This document shows positions 52,936-63,018 of a stretch of 64,000 nucleotides of DNA, piece by piece. Origin of the DNA: Xiphydria camelus (lineage: Eukaryota; Arthropoda; Insecta; Hymenoptera; Xiphydriidae); contig OY783198.1 of NCBI GenBank assembly GCA_963678675.1, positions 14,430,311 through 14,494,310 on the forward strand. Direction: 5' to 3'. A model generated the notes under the pieces. That model made no database searches. It had not been told where the DNA came from and saw only the letters and a list, made by a program, of their open reading frames with translations. The number at the start of each line of letters is the position of its first letter. Position 1 is the first letter of the stretch. The translations under genes were made by a program, and so were the position numbers.

Positions 52936-53676
52936 ATCACTGTCGGGGAGATCAAGAGCTTGATTAAAGATCTTGATCTCCCTTGGCGGTGAGAGGTCCA
53001 CTAAAACAATGAATGGAAGATAAAAAGGGCTTTAGTCTACTTATCGTTTCCCCAGGGAGGGCCCATTACTATAATAATAATAATAATAATAAAGATATAA
53101 AGTTTGTTCCTGATGATTGGATAACTGCTCTGTGATGCAGACTATGGGGTACCAAATTTCAATCGTCTAACCTGAAATGCAAACCCGATCTAATATATCA
53201 TATGAAATATTAATTGATTTGTGTGTCACAGGCTACTGGAAGCTCAGGAATATTACTCACTTGATAGCTGAGCAGCTGCAATGACGAATAGCTCCAGTCT
53301 TCTTCCCTTTGTCGCTCGCCTCCAAGTCGACAAAGCAGTCGTGTATCTCGAGTCGTTGGACATTGCCTAGCTCTTCGAGGCAATTGTTCCATGACGGCTG
53401 CACGACTGAGCGCTAGACCTGTAACCATATGAAATACAAGGATATGAAAAACTAATAAAACTTTTTGATCCACATACCTTTTGATATTATTTTCATTACA
53501 TTAAGTATTACACTTACCCTTCCTTGCGGAAAGCTCGATATCTCTTTCTCCCCGTAGGCTCTTACTTCCAAGAGCTTCTTCACGACAATCTTCTAATTAA
53601 AATAACTCGCGCTCGCGTTAAATAACAACACCTTCTTAAGGCCCTTGCACACTGGACGCGTCAAGCGCCAAGCGTA

Positions 53677-53992
53677 CCGTATGTCCGCGATCATTTGAAC
53701 CATAGGAAAATTGCGAGTTTTGCATGAGCACCCCTTTGGGTCTCCTCGTCCAATAGAATCACCGGAGAAGCGTGAATGCGCATGCGTAGTCATCCGCGAG
53801 TGTGGCGTCGTCAACAAGTTCAGATCGGTTATCGAAATAATCGATCTGAACTTGCTGACGACGCTACACTCGCGGATGACTACGCATGCGCATTCACGCT
53901 TCTCCGGTGATTCTATTGGACGAGGAGACCCAAAGGAGTGCTCATGCAAAACTCGCAATTTTCCTATGGTTCAATTGATCGCGGACATACGG
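53677..53992. mobile_element. 316-bp palindromic MITE, TA target, copy B
   Basis: Same length as copy A (3293-3608), flanked by TA. Its two arms share private variants (GCGTGAATGCGC, ATTGAACC-like) not found in copy A. Confidence 0.85.
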
Positions 53993-54062
53993 TACGTGAC
54001 GCTAGACGCTTTCCAAAAATTGAACGGTGTTGGATTTTGGACTAGCAGCGAGCAGCGGCCTA

Positions 54063-54290
54063 GTTACACCCGTGGTCACGGATGTAACGGATTCTGTCGC
54101 TGGTGACTTTTTTAAATGTTATTTTTAAACGTACTAACCAATGAAAAATTAATTCTCATGCCCTTATTATCTACGGTGGCGTCTACTCTCGTTAATGAAA
54201 GCATGAGGATTATTAATCATTGGTTAGTACGTTTAAAAATAACATTTTAAAGAAGTCACCAGCGACAGAATCCGTGAGCACGGGTGTACA
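54063..54290. mobile_element. GGGTGTACA-family foldback MITE
   Basis: Arms ACGGATTCTGTCGCTGGTGA / complement. Core GTACTAACCAATGA and GAAAGCATGAGGATTATTAA. Ends CGGGTGTACA. Confidence 0.8.
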
Positions 54291-54760
54291 AACTAGCCTA
54301 ACCTCGCATTTGGTTCAGATTGGGTTTGATATTTTACGTCGATTAACATTTCATGTGCAAAAATGAAAAAAGAACAACCAGCGATGGAGATATAAAATTG
54401 CCAAAATGATTAATTTTCGTTTCCATGCGAAGTCTTCTTTGGGTGATAGTACATTACGAAAATGTCAAGGTTATGGTTTTGGCACGCTGAAGCGATCAGT
54501 GTGAACGGTCACCAATTCAAGCAGCAAGCAGCAAGTGCTCGCTGCTCGACGCTTGGCGCTTGACGCGTCCAGTGTGCAAGGGCCTTTAACCTAATACGAC
54601 TTCTTAACCTAATATGCCGATTTAACCTAATACGCCTCCTTGATCAAAACATTGCACGGAAACCGATCTGAACTTGCTGACAACGCCAACACACGCGGAT
54701 GACTATGCATGCGCATTCACGCTTCTCCGGTGATTCTATTGGACGAGGAGCCCACAGGGG

Positions 54761-54970
54761 TGTACATACACCCGCAGCCACAGTATCTGTCTCTGGTGAC
54801 TTTTTTTAATGTTATTTTTAAACGTACTAACCAATGATTAATAATCCTCATGCTTTCATTAACGAGAGTAGACGCCACCGTAGCTAATGAGCACATGAGA
54901 ATAAATTGTTCATTGGTTAGTACGTTTAAAAAAAGTCACCAGCGACAGATACCGTGGCCGCGGGTGTACA
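54761..54970. mobile_element. GGGTGTACA-family foldback MITE, tandem copy 1
   Basis: Arms CCACAGTATCTGTCTCTGGT / complement. It truncates the giant palindrome's right arm and shares TGTACA (54965-54970) with the next copy. Confidence 0.8.
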
Positions 54971-55186
54971 CCCAGGGACACGGCATCTGTCGCTGGTGCT
55001 TTTTTTTAAACGTTATTTTTTTAAATGTACTAACCAATGAATAATTAATTCTTATGCGCTCATTAGCTACAGTGGCGTCTACTCTCGTTAATGAAAGCAT
55101 GAGGATTATTAATTATTGGTTAGTACGTTTAAAAATAACGTTTAAAAAAAGTCACCAGCGACAGATACCGTGTCCCCGGGTGTACA
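54965..55186. mobile_element. GGGTGTACA-family foldback MITE, tandem copy 2
   Basis: TGTACACCCAGGGACACGG...CCGTGTCCCCGGGTGTACA. Same family and nearly the same arms as 56859-57077. Confidence 0.85.
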
Positions 55187-55719
55187 TACAATATCGCCAA
55201 CTGCCACACAGTTCTCATATATCCTGATCCCCATTTCATTCAAATTTGAATTTGAATTTCATGTTACTCATGAATGATGATATGCGCTGCTATAATAAGA
55301 ATGAGTTAATTTAGAATGAACTAATTGAAGAAAAGAAATTACAACTGAATGATGTCATGGGGAGAAAAAATTTACATTCTTTTATGTTGTAAAATTAAAA
55401 AATGTAATCTCAACGATAGATTTTCGAGATATTTACTCATAATAATGTCAATGATAATGATAATATGTCGTCATTCTTTGACTTCTTAGCCTCCTCTGAA
55501 AAAGCTTCGTCTTCCTAGTTGATTCAGATAGTTTAGAGCGTTTAGAGACACTTTTGGAGGTTTTGTATATTCTTTCCACTAATTACTTGATCGTAAATTT
55601 GATAAATGGTTTATCTTTGGTAAGGATAGAAAGGAAGAAATAAGTACAGAAAGAACATAATGTATCCTTTTGTTATTTATATAAACTATAGGCAATTGAA
55701 ATAAAGTATATGAAAAACC
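55187..55719. other. no gene recognised
   Basis: AT-rich, no long ORF, no repeat recognised. Confidence 0.5.
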
Positions 55720-55930
55720 AAACATGGAAGGCACTTCCCCGGCGAATATGTCAAAAAATCGGTGGACATTATGCCCCTTGGAGATGCCAAGCGATTATCG
55801 ATGGTGGTGATTGGACTCATTATTAACACAATTGCGCATTGCCTTGGAATATGTGAAACGTATGTATGTGGAAAAAAAGATTGTTGTATAATTTTTTTAT
55901 GAATAACGCCGTACACGCTCTTACTTAACA
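55720..55930. repeat. single arm of the TTAAGTAAGAGCGTG palindrome family
   Basis: GGAAGGCACTTCCCC...CACGCTCTTACTTAA matches the right half of 15722-16245. The opposing arm is absent. Confidence 0.75.
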
Positions 55931-56643
55931 TGCTGTACCTAACGGGACCGAGCGGTGGTTGTCAGGATTTCCTAGAAGGATTGCTTTTCCGATAGACTAT
56001 CGGTCGGAATTCGTCGCTACTTCTCATTACAAGTGGATTAAGTAGCCGATGGCTAGCGATGCTTATCAAAGTGATTTCGATGATGCGTAATTCATTAGGA
56101 GCCGTCCGGCAATTAGCCTTCCGGGAAAGGTACGGGACTGCGAGCGCATTCACAGCCCCTGCTTGGTCTTAACATTTTCATAACTTCAATTTTGAAAGTA
56201 AGAAACGATAAATTATACATTTAAGGGGACCGGTTTATTCACCCACTGGTAAATTTACTTCAAAAATAATTTCTGTTGAAGCAATTGTTACTACGCACGC
56301 GCGGCTTCTAGTACGGCCTTGTGTCTCATTGATTTCAATCTAAATTTCACACAACCGAATATCTCTATTTCTAAACGTCAGAACGATTTCATTCACAAGG
56401 AAAATTTATCAATTTTTTTATAATCTAAAATCTGACAAAATTTGTACAAAATTGCTCGAAAAGTGCTATAGCCCTCCAAGTACCTTGAACAAACCCCACA
56501 CGATTTAGATCACACACAATATACGTAAAATACATTTATAGATATCTAATTCCATTATTTTTATGCTCCAACTGCTAGACTACAGATTTCGAATCATCAG
56601 TATATATGTAATTTTTTAATAAACAATTCATTGTTGTATTTAA
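55931..56643. other. no gene recognised
   Basis: A small inverted TTCCGATAGACTATCGGTCGG near 55987 is the only structure. The rest is unassigned. Confidence 0.4.
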
Positions 56644-56728
56644 CCCTAGACCTGTAACGTACGTAAAATGTATGCATTTTCCAACTACAGATAATAACGT
56701 ATCATTGAATATCGATACCGGTCTAGGG
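56644..56728. mobile_element. piggyBac-type mini-MITE, copy 2
   Basis: 85 bp, CCCTAGACC...GGTCTAGGG with TTAA at 56640-56643 and 56729-56732. Inverted relative to 12255-12337 over the interior (TGAATATCGATACC). Confidence 0.85.
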
Positions 56729-56858
56729 TTAACGGATTGAAATGCGCGCGGAAAAGCCTAGGCAGTGGTGGTGCCGCCAAGTGGTAAAGTTTGGCAGTCC
56801 GGATCCCCATTCAAAAAAAGGGGGACTACTTCATGTGGCGGAAGCAAGACTTTGCCAG

Positions 56859-57077
56859 TGTACACCCGGGGACACGGTATCTGTCGCTGGTGACTTTTTA
56901 AAACGTTATTTTTAAACGTACTAACCAATAATTAATAATCCTCATGCTTTCATTAACGAGAATAGACGCCACCGTAGCTAATGAGCGCATGAGAATTAAT
57001 TATTCATTGGTTAGTACGTATAAAAATAACGTTTAAAAAAAGTCACCAGCGACAGATACCGTGTCCCCGGGTGTACA
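56859..57077. mobile_element. GGGTGTACA-family foldback MITE
   Basis: The cleanest copy: TGTACACCCGGGGACACGG to its complement, with core ACTAACCAAT...GCTTTCATTAACGAG. Confidence 0.85.
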
Positions 57078-57382
57078 TATACTCGAAAATTTGATGTGCG
57101 CATGCCTAACTCGCTTGGTGGAGGAAGACACATAGTGGGGGAATGTTGCTCCGAGCTTTCCCGAAGAGCATTCTTTCGCCAGTACGACTATAGATACTAA
57201 ATTTAGATACTCTCTCTAGTCGGGGATGCAGCGACACTTTTACCGTGGTCATTTCACCAAGGCTGGTTTTCATTCACATGATAGATTCCATACTGTGTGT
57301 GAGCGAAATGCTTGTCAGCTGCCGCACCGGCGATAGGCTAGGCAAGTATCTCTAGTGGCGCCACGAGGTGGTCGCAGTTCGT

Positions 57383-57487
57383 AACTTTGGGGTGATAAGT
57401 GACCAATCAGGATCAAGTATTCCATTGTGGTGGGTTACAGACAACGGAATACTTGATCCTGATTGGTCACTTATCACCCCAAAGTTT
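57383..57487. repeat. palindrome with GGATCAAGTATTCCG core, copy 5, short arms
   Basis: AACTTTGGGGTGATAAGTGA with its complement outside, and the shared core inside. The loop (GGTGGGTTACAGAC) is the reverse of copy 1's loop. The outer arms match no other copy. Confidence 0.85.
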
Positions 57488-57902
57488 CGTGGACTATCCA
57501 CGAGGTCGCGCGCGCGTCAATAATTTGAGATATTTGCCTAGTCTATGGGGGTGAGTACCATACCGGGTGTTAGGCTATGTTGTGGCCATAGGACGATATG
57601 GTACGTAGCGATTTGTAGACTCTAGGTTGTACGCTATTGGTCGGAGACGCAAGCACGCCGAACGATTGGCTCTGCTATCGTCGACAGACGGCAATCGTCG
57701 CAAGAGAAGTTCCCTAAGGCGTAGGCACCTAGTAGACGAGAAAGTATGGCGGTTGACAGATACGTTTGTTTACAAAATGGAATTTTTCGGAGCAATTGTA
57801 CTTTTTGGAAATAAAGCGAGATTTTCAAAGTTAATAAAATATTTCTATTCTATAAATCGAAATAATGAAGGAAGGGTGATAAATCTTAGGTTAAATGTAA
57901 AA

Positions 57903-58600
57903 TAATTAACGAGTTGTAGAGACAAGTGAACCAACGTGGAAGATTACAGTGACCAGGCAGTTCTCAAGATTTTTAAGTAGGGTAAGTGTAACGATAAATC
58001 AAGAGGAATAACAAAAATGAATTGTTTTGAAGTCATTCAATTTCTTTATACTTTATAAAGGCAACAATATTACAAAAATTATTCGTAGAATTAGAGAAAG
58101 TGATGAGTTCTTCATGGAAATGACTTCGAGTATGGACGAAGCAAGACGACGCTAAACCAATGGATGACGGAAGAGTTCGACAATGTGCATCAGCCTCCAC
58201 GGAGAAATGTGCCGAAGACGAAGGACGATTGGTGTGCCGCTCATGAGTTTGAAATAAATGAAACGTAAGGTATTATTCATACAGAAAAAGAATGTAGAGT
58301 GCAGGTATTTAATTTACCAGTACGACACACATTACCATCCGCTAACCAACGATATGGAATTTTTCAGCAAGTATCGATAACCAGGACCATGGTGAAGGAC
58401 TTTATGTTTTGCAACTGTGCCTGCGATCGGCAACCTGATCGAGTGCTTTGTAAGAGCCTGGGTTGGTGCCTCCCGCAGTAATGTCAGATTGCTCCAAATT
58501 GAAATCCTCCCTCGTTTCACTCTGCCATTCAACAACGAGCATCAACTCCCCCGGAGGACACGAAAAGCTGTAACATCAGGAAGACCGTGAAAGGTTAATA
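57903..58600 (+). other. spliced exon-like units in the left arm
   Basis: AAGTAGG|GTAAGTGTAA (57979), then CTTTATAAAG|GCAACAAT...AAATGAAAC|GTAAGG (58265), then AATTTACCAG|TACGACAC to CGTGAAAG|GTTAAT (58596). The first donor matches the one at 45311 in the other DD41D element (GG|GTAAGTGTAA). Frames are short and broken. Confidence 0.4.
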
Positions 58601-58679
58601 AAATTATGGAAAACGATACCACGAATGTAAGCAAATCCTTTTCATAACATTTTGTGGAAAACTCACCGTTGCTTCATCT

Positions 58680-59841
58680 TTACAGGAGACGTTCTAAATG
58701 ATTTCCTTGCTCAGCCGAGCAATAATCCAAACGATCGTGGAATGCTGAGGTCGCATTTTGGATCGCTTCCGGGGGGATCTCTTCACAAATCTCCATTATT
58801 TCCCAGTCGAGGTCCTCGATGGTCAGGAGTGGGTGACGCTCATTATACAACTGCTCCTTCACGTAGCCCCAGAAAAAATAATCCATCGGCGTCAGGTCGG
58901 GCGATCGCGGCGGCCACGAAATTGGACCTCTTCTTCCGAACCAGCGGTTGGGGAATTCCTCGTCCAGGAATCGCTGGACTTGTATCGTCGAGTGTGCGGG
59001 ATCGCCGTCGTGTTGAAAATACACATGGGCCCCGATCTGTAAGTAACAGTAATTAAATAGTCGATTTACAATAGCTTACCACAGGACTGTAATAACGTGA
59101 CTGCATTGTACTGATACTTACTTCTTCTTCGATGTTTCGAAGCGACGGTACTGCTAAATATCTCAGAATGTCGAGATACATCTGGCCGTTTAAATTTTCG
59201 CGAAAGAAAACCGGCCCTATAATTCGGTTACCGATTATTCCAACCCAGACGTTTACTTTCACGGGGTACTGGGTCCTTACGTCCCACGGTATCCTGGGAT
59301 TTTCTCTTGCCCAATATCTCACATTTTGTCGATTAGGTCCATGTACCGCGAAGAAAGTACATTCATCGGTAAAGCAAATTCTCTCCGACAGGTCAGGCTC
59401 AACGTTTATTCTCTCCATCATTAATTCAGAGAATGCCATCCGATTATCATCATCGCCTGGTGTCAGTTTCTGATGGCAATGAGGTTTATAGGGGAAATAT
59501 TTATTATCCCGCAAAACCTTCCACGCCGTCCACTTAGAGATGCCGAACTCTCGGGCTACCCTAGCCACACTTGTTCGAGAGTTATTCTCGACGCTCGCGC
59601 ATATTACAATCTTAGTCTCTTCGTCCAATTCTCTCGTTGGGCGACGGATTTTCGCATGGTCGCTGCTCAAACATCCCGTATTGTCGAATCGCTCAACAAG
59701 TTGTCTTATTGTTTCCTTGCCCGGTATCGGCCTGTCAGGATACTCGGCAGCAAAATGGTCCCTGACACTGCGAAGGCTCTCACCTCGCAAATACCTCTTG
59801 ACGATTAACACCTTTTCTCGTATCGTGTATGTTTTCGGCAT
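58680..59841 (-). CDS. DD41D transposase 2, intact (358 codons, one intron)
   Basis: Exon 1 is 59841-59122 (240 codons), with donor GAAGAA|GTAAGT. Exon 2 is 59036-58680, with acceptor TTACTTACAG|ATCGGG, phase 0. The HTH region includes IREKVLIVKRYLRGESLRSV and RRPTRELDEETK. Catalytic Asp are in CFTDECTFF, QHDGDPAHS and LTPMDYFFWGY, with 41 residues between the last two. WPPRSPD precedes the third. No stop or frameshift was seen. Start at MPKTYTIREK. A Tc1/mariner-superfamily DDD transposase expected to cut at TA. It reads outward from the palindrome centre. Confidence 0.88.
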
Positions 59842-60767
59842 TTTTTTGACAATGTCTAACTTTCACAATAATCACTGATAATTCAAAATTTATCCTGCAC
59901 TTCAATGTACTGGATATGCAAGTGTTATACTACATGTACTAGTCTACACTAAACTACACTGCACTAGAATTCACAATACATTAACTAAACACAGCAGACT
60001 CAAACTCTTAACTCTACTGCAGTCAGAAGGTACGTGTTTTCAGCACAGAGATCTGTGGAAGACTACACTCGAAAACTAAACGACTACCTGGGTACTTGTA
60101 TACCTGGGGATCAGTGTGGTGGCCACACCATGAGCCATCGCCTCGACTGTCTGGTCGCCACATGGTCGGGAAAAATACTTTCGTTGGAAATAGTCCAGAA
60201 AAAACTCCGTTAAAATTGAAAATTATAACAGCAGGGTGAAAACTTACTAAAAATTATGTTTTGGTGTTATTAATAGAGGGAACATGTTAAAAGAAGTATC
60301 ACCCCCGGGAGAAAATGTATGTATTGTTCAAAAATCGGGTTTTAACAAATAATTTTAAAAATACGTGACCCATTGAAAAATAGCTTAAACAAAATAAAAC
60401 AAAGAAAGATTATGACAATTTCAACCCTATCTTCAACCCCTAAAAAGCTAGGAGCTCCAGATGAGTTGGAATTTTCAGATATTAATGAAAAATCTAAAAA
60501 TTAACATTTTTACAATTTTTCTTGTTTATAACTTGTTTACATACCTGAAAGCCGGGTTCTCATTAGTCAATTTCATTGATCAATAACGTTGAATCTATGC
60601 AACTGAACATGGAATTAAATACACAAGTCAACGCGAACGTTTGTTCTCACGGGCAAGCACTACTGTTCAATGCAATTGAAACAATTTCGTTAATTAACCA
60701 GAAGGTGACCTTTTACCTGGGAGGCATTGTAAATAAGATAATGCATATTGCCAGGCTTGCTAGGTTG

Positions 60768-61080
60768 ACGAGGTATTAGGCGTTATGACGGTCCCCATTA
60801 AAGTGAGGCACCGTCGAAGACGGTTTGCTCTGACCATCCGGTAATTGCCGGAAAGGCGCGAGACCGCGAGTGCATTCGCGGCCCACGTGTTGCCGAAAAG
60901 TGGAAATTTGCCTAGCGGTGAGATCAACCTTATTAGATAGGTTGGCGAAGTATTTGGCGTTATGACGGTCCCGATTAGATGAGGCACCGCCGAAGACGGT
61001 TTGCTCTGACCGTCCGCTAAGTGCCGGGAAGATGCAAGACCGCGAGTGCATTCGCGGTCCACGTTTTGCCGAAACGTTCA
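60768..61080. repeat. two tandem ~183-bp units at the palindrome centre
   Basis: Units start GGCGTTATGACGGTCCC near 60779 and 60959. Each contains GAAGACGGTTTGCTCTGACC and a GAGTGCATTCGCGG box. The same unit occurs inverted at 35225-35340. Confidence 0.8.
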
Positions 61081-61664
61081 GATTCTGCAATGGAACAGTT
61101 ACTCCACAACGCTGGCAGCAACCTTCTGTCTCACTGACAGAATTTTTTTTCTTTCAGAAACAATTCGGAATAAACGATGGTATAATTAAAAAAAAAAATT
61201 TTTATTGCAAATTTCTATGTAACTTCCAGCATTGAAAAATTTAAAACTCAATAATTTGTAAACAATACTGAAAAAAGAATTGACTTCTCTATGAAAAAAG
61301 ATGAGATTTTTTAAACAGGTTAAAAACAAAAAAAAATGGTAAAAATGTTAATTTTTGGATTGTTTATGAATATTTGAAAATTCCAATGCATCTGGAGGTC
61401 CTAGCTTCTTAGGGGTACGTAGGGTAAAAAGTGTCATAATCTTTTTTGTAGATAATTGTATTATCTACAAGTTTTGTCTAAGCTGTTTTACAATAGATCG
61501 CGTATTTTTCAAATTGTTTGCGAGAAACCGATTTTTCAGAAATAAATACATTTTTTACACCCTTCCCCGGGGGGTGATACTTCTTTTAACATGTTCCCTC
61601 TATTAATAACACCAAACTTAACTTTTGGCAAGTTTTCACCCTGCTGTTACAATTTTCGATTTAA

Positions 61665-61946
61665 CCCTCAATCGGTACGGTGGTTAGAAACGACATAGAA
61701 GGTACGGTCGGGTCGGATGCGACCCGAGCTTTCTTTGAGGTTTTTAATAGAAATAAGTAGCATTTTCATTGTGTAACATTTTTTTTTCATTGAAAGAACC
61801 TTTTTCACGTACACAGCTAACTAATTCCCAATTCATTTCAAAGTAAGAAGACTAGAAAAAAGCTTTGGAAACTTGAAAATAATACCTACTTCCATCATCA
61901 CTCTGACGCTCGGGTCGGATCCAACCCACACCGTACCGTTTAAGGG
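61665..61946. mobile_element. 282-bp piggyBac-type MITE
   Basis: Starts CCCTCAATCGGTACGGTG and ends CACCGTACCGTTTAAGGG, with TTAA at 61661-61664 and 61947-61950. The left arm of the palindrome has the empty TTAA near 60211. The GGGTCGGATGCGACCC palindrome recurs inside. Confidence 0.85.
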
Positions 61947-62204
61947 TTAAACGAACGTCTGTTCCCTTTTCCTGTACTTTCCAGACAGAGCCATAAAGTA
62001 ATAAATTGTCCCTCTCCCACAGGCAAAAACAAAAGTACAAGGTAGTTGAATTTTGAACGAAAATAATTTAACAGGAATCCAACACACCTCCTCAAAATTC
62101 AATCGCTAATGATTTTAGCCACAATGCTTCCCTCACTGCTTCGAATCAGTGATTATTGTCAAAGTTAAAGAGATTGTTCAAAAATACCGAAAACTTACAC
62201 GACT

Positions 62205-63018
62205 GGAGAAAAGGTGTTAATCGTCTCGAGGTATTTGCAAGATGAGAGCCTTCGCAGTGTAAGGGACCACTTTGCTGCCGAGTATCCTGATAGGCCGATA
62301 CCGGGTTGAGAAACAATCAGACAACTTGTTAAGCGATTCAAAAGCACGGGATGTTTGAACAGTGACCACGCGGAAATTCGTCGCCCAACGAGAGAATTAG
62401 ACGAAGAGACCAAGATTTTAATCTGCGCGAGTGTCGAGAACAACTCTCGAACAAGTGTGGCTAGGGTAATTGAGATATTGGGCAAGGGAAAATCCCAGGA
62501 TACCGTGGGACGTAAGGACCCAGTACCCCATGAAAGTAAACGTCTGGGTTGTTATAATCGGTAACCGAATTACAGGGCCGGCTTTCCTTCACGAAAATTG
62601 GAACGGCCAGATGAATCTCGACATTCTGAGATATTTAGTAATACCGTCGCTTCGAAACATCGAAGAAGAAGTAAGTATTAGTAGAACGCAGTCACGTTAT
62701 TACAGTCCCGTGGTAAGCTATTGAAAATCGACAATTTAATTACTGTTACTTACAGATCGGAGCCCAGATGTATTTTCAACACTCCCGCGTACTCGACGAT
62801 ACGAGTTCGGCGATTCCTGGATGAGGAATTCCCCAACCGTTGGTTAGGAAAAGGGGTCCAATTCCGTTGCCGCCGCGATCGCCCAACCTAACGCCGATAG
62901 ATGTAACAGTTTTTCGTGTCCTCCGGGGGAGTTGATGCTCGTTGTTGCGACCTCAGCATTCCACGATCGTTTGGATTATTGCTCGGCTGATCAAGGAAAT
63001 CATTTAGAACGTCTCCTA
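62205..63018 (+). pseudogene. decayed mirror copy of DD41D transposase 2
   Basis: Keeps RRPTRELDEETKILICASVE, then jumps to ENPRIPWDVRTQYP: about 220 nt, including the first catalytic Asp, are missing, with a frameshift. The intron is kept (GAAGAA|GTAAGT near 62669). Exon 2 is badly broken (CCCAACCTAACGCCGATAG in place of the third Asp region). Opposite-arm partner of 58680-59841. Confidence 0.8.

Larger units (their letters stand above)
48163..53090 (+). mobile_element. I/LOA-group non-LTR retrotransposon, full length, slightly decayed
   Basis: 4928 bp between 14-bp duplications AAAGATATAAAGTT (48149-48162, 53091-53104). The 3' end is a (TAA)n run. Two ORFs: a basic ORF1, and an ORF2 with endonuclease, RT and RNase H. 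It starts with an HDV-like ribozyme fold. It inserted into the right arm of the giant palindrome. RNase H plus a (TAA)n tail places it in the I/LOA group; LOA/Baggins-like is favoured by the ribozyme, as inference. Confidence 0.9.
53640..54585. mobile_element. TTAA-flanked element with nested MITEs
   Basis: Ends GGCCCTTGCACACTGGACGC / complement, with TTAA at 53636-53639 and 54586-54589. The opposite arm of the giant palindrome (~45205, reverse TCTTAACCTAAT) shows the empty site. The right end has one extra T. Contains 53677-53992 and 54063-54290. No coding region recognised. Confidence 0.75.
44992..54760. mobile_element. giant palindromic DD41D Tc1/mariner-type element (with insertions)
   Basis: Starts CCATATATCCGCGATCAA after TA. 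The left arm 44992-45730 and 46130-46530 is matched in reverse by 47900-48162, 53105-53639 and 54586-54760. The outermost ~75 bp of the right arm is lost at the MITE at 54761. Uninterrupted arms would be about 1.2-1.5 kb, far longer than usual Tc1/mariner TIRs. The DD41D gene lies at the centre. Later insertions: 46997-47147, 48163-53090 and 53640-54585. The outer 160 bp of each arm equals the 316-bp MITEs. Confidence 0.8.
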
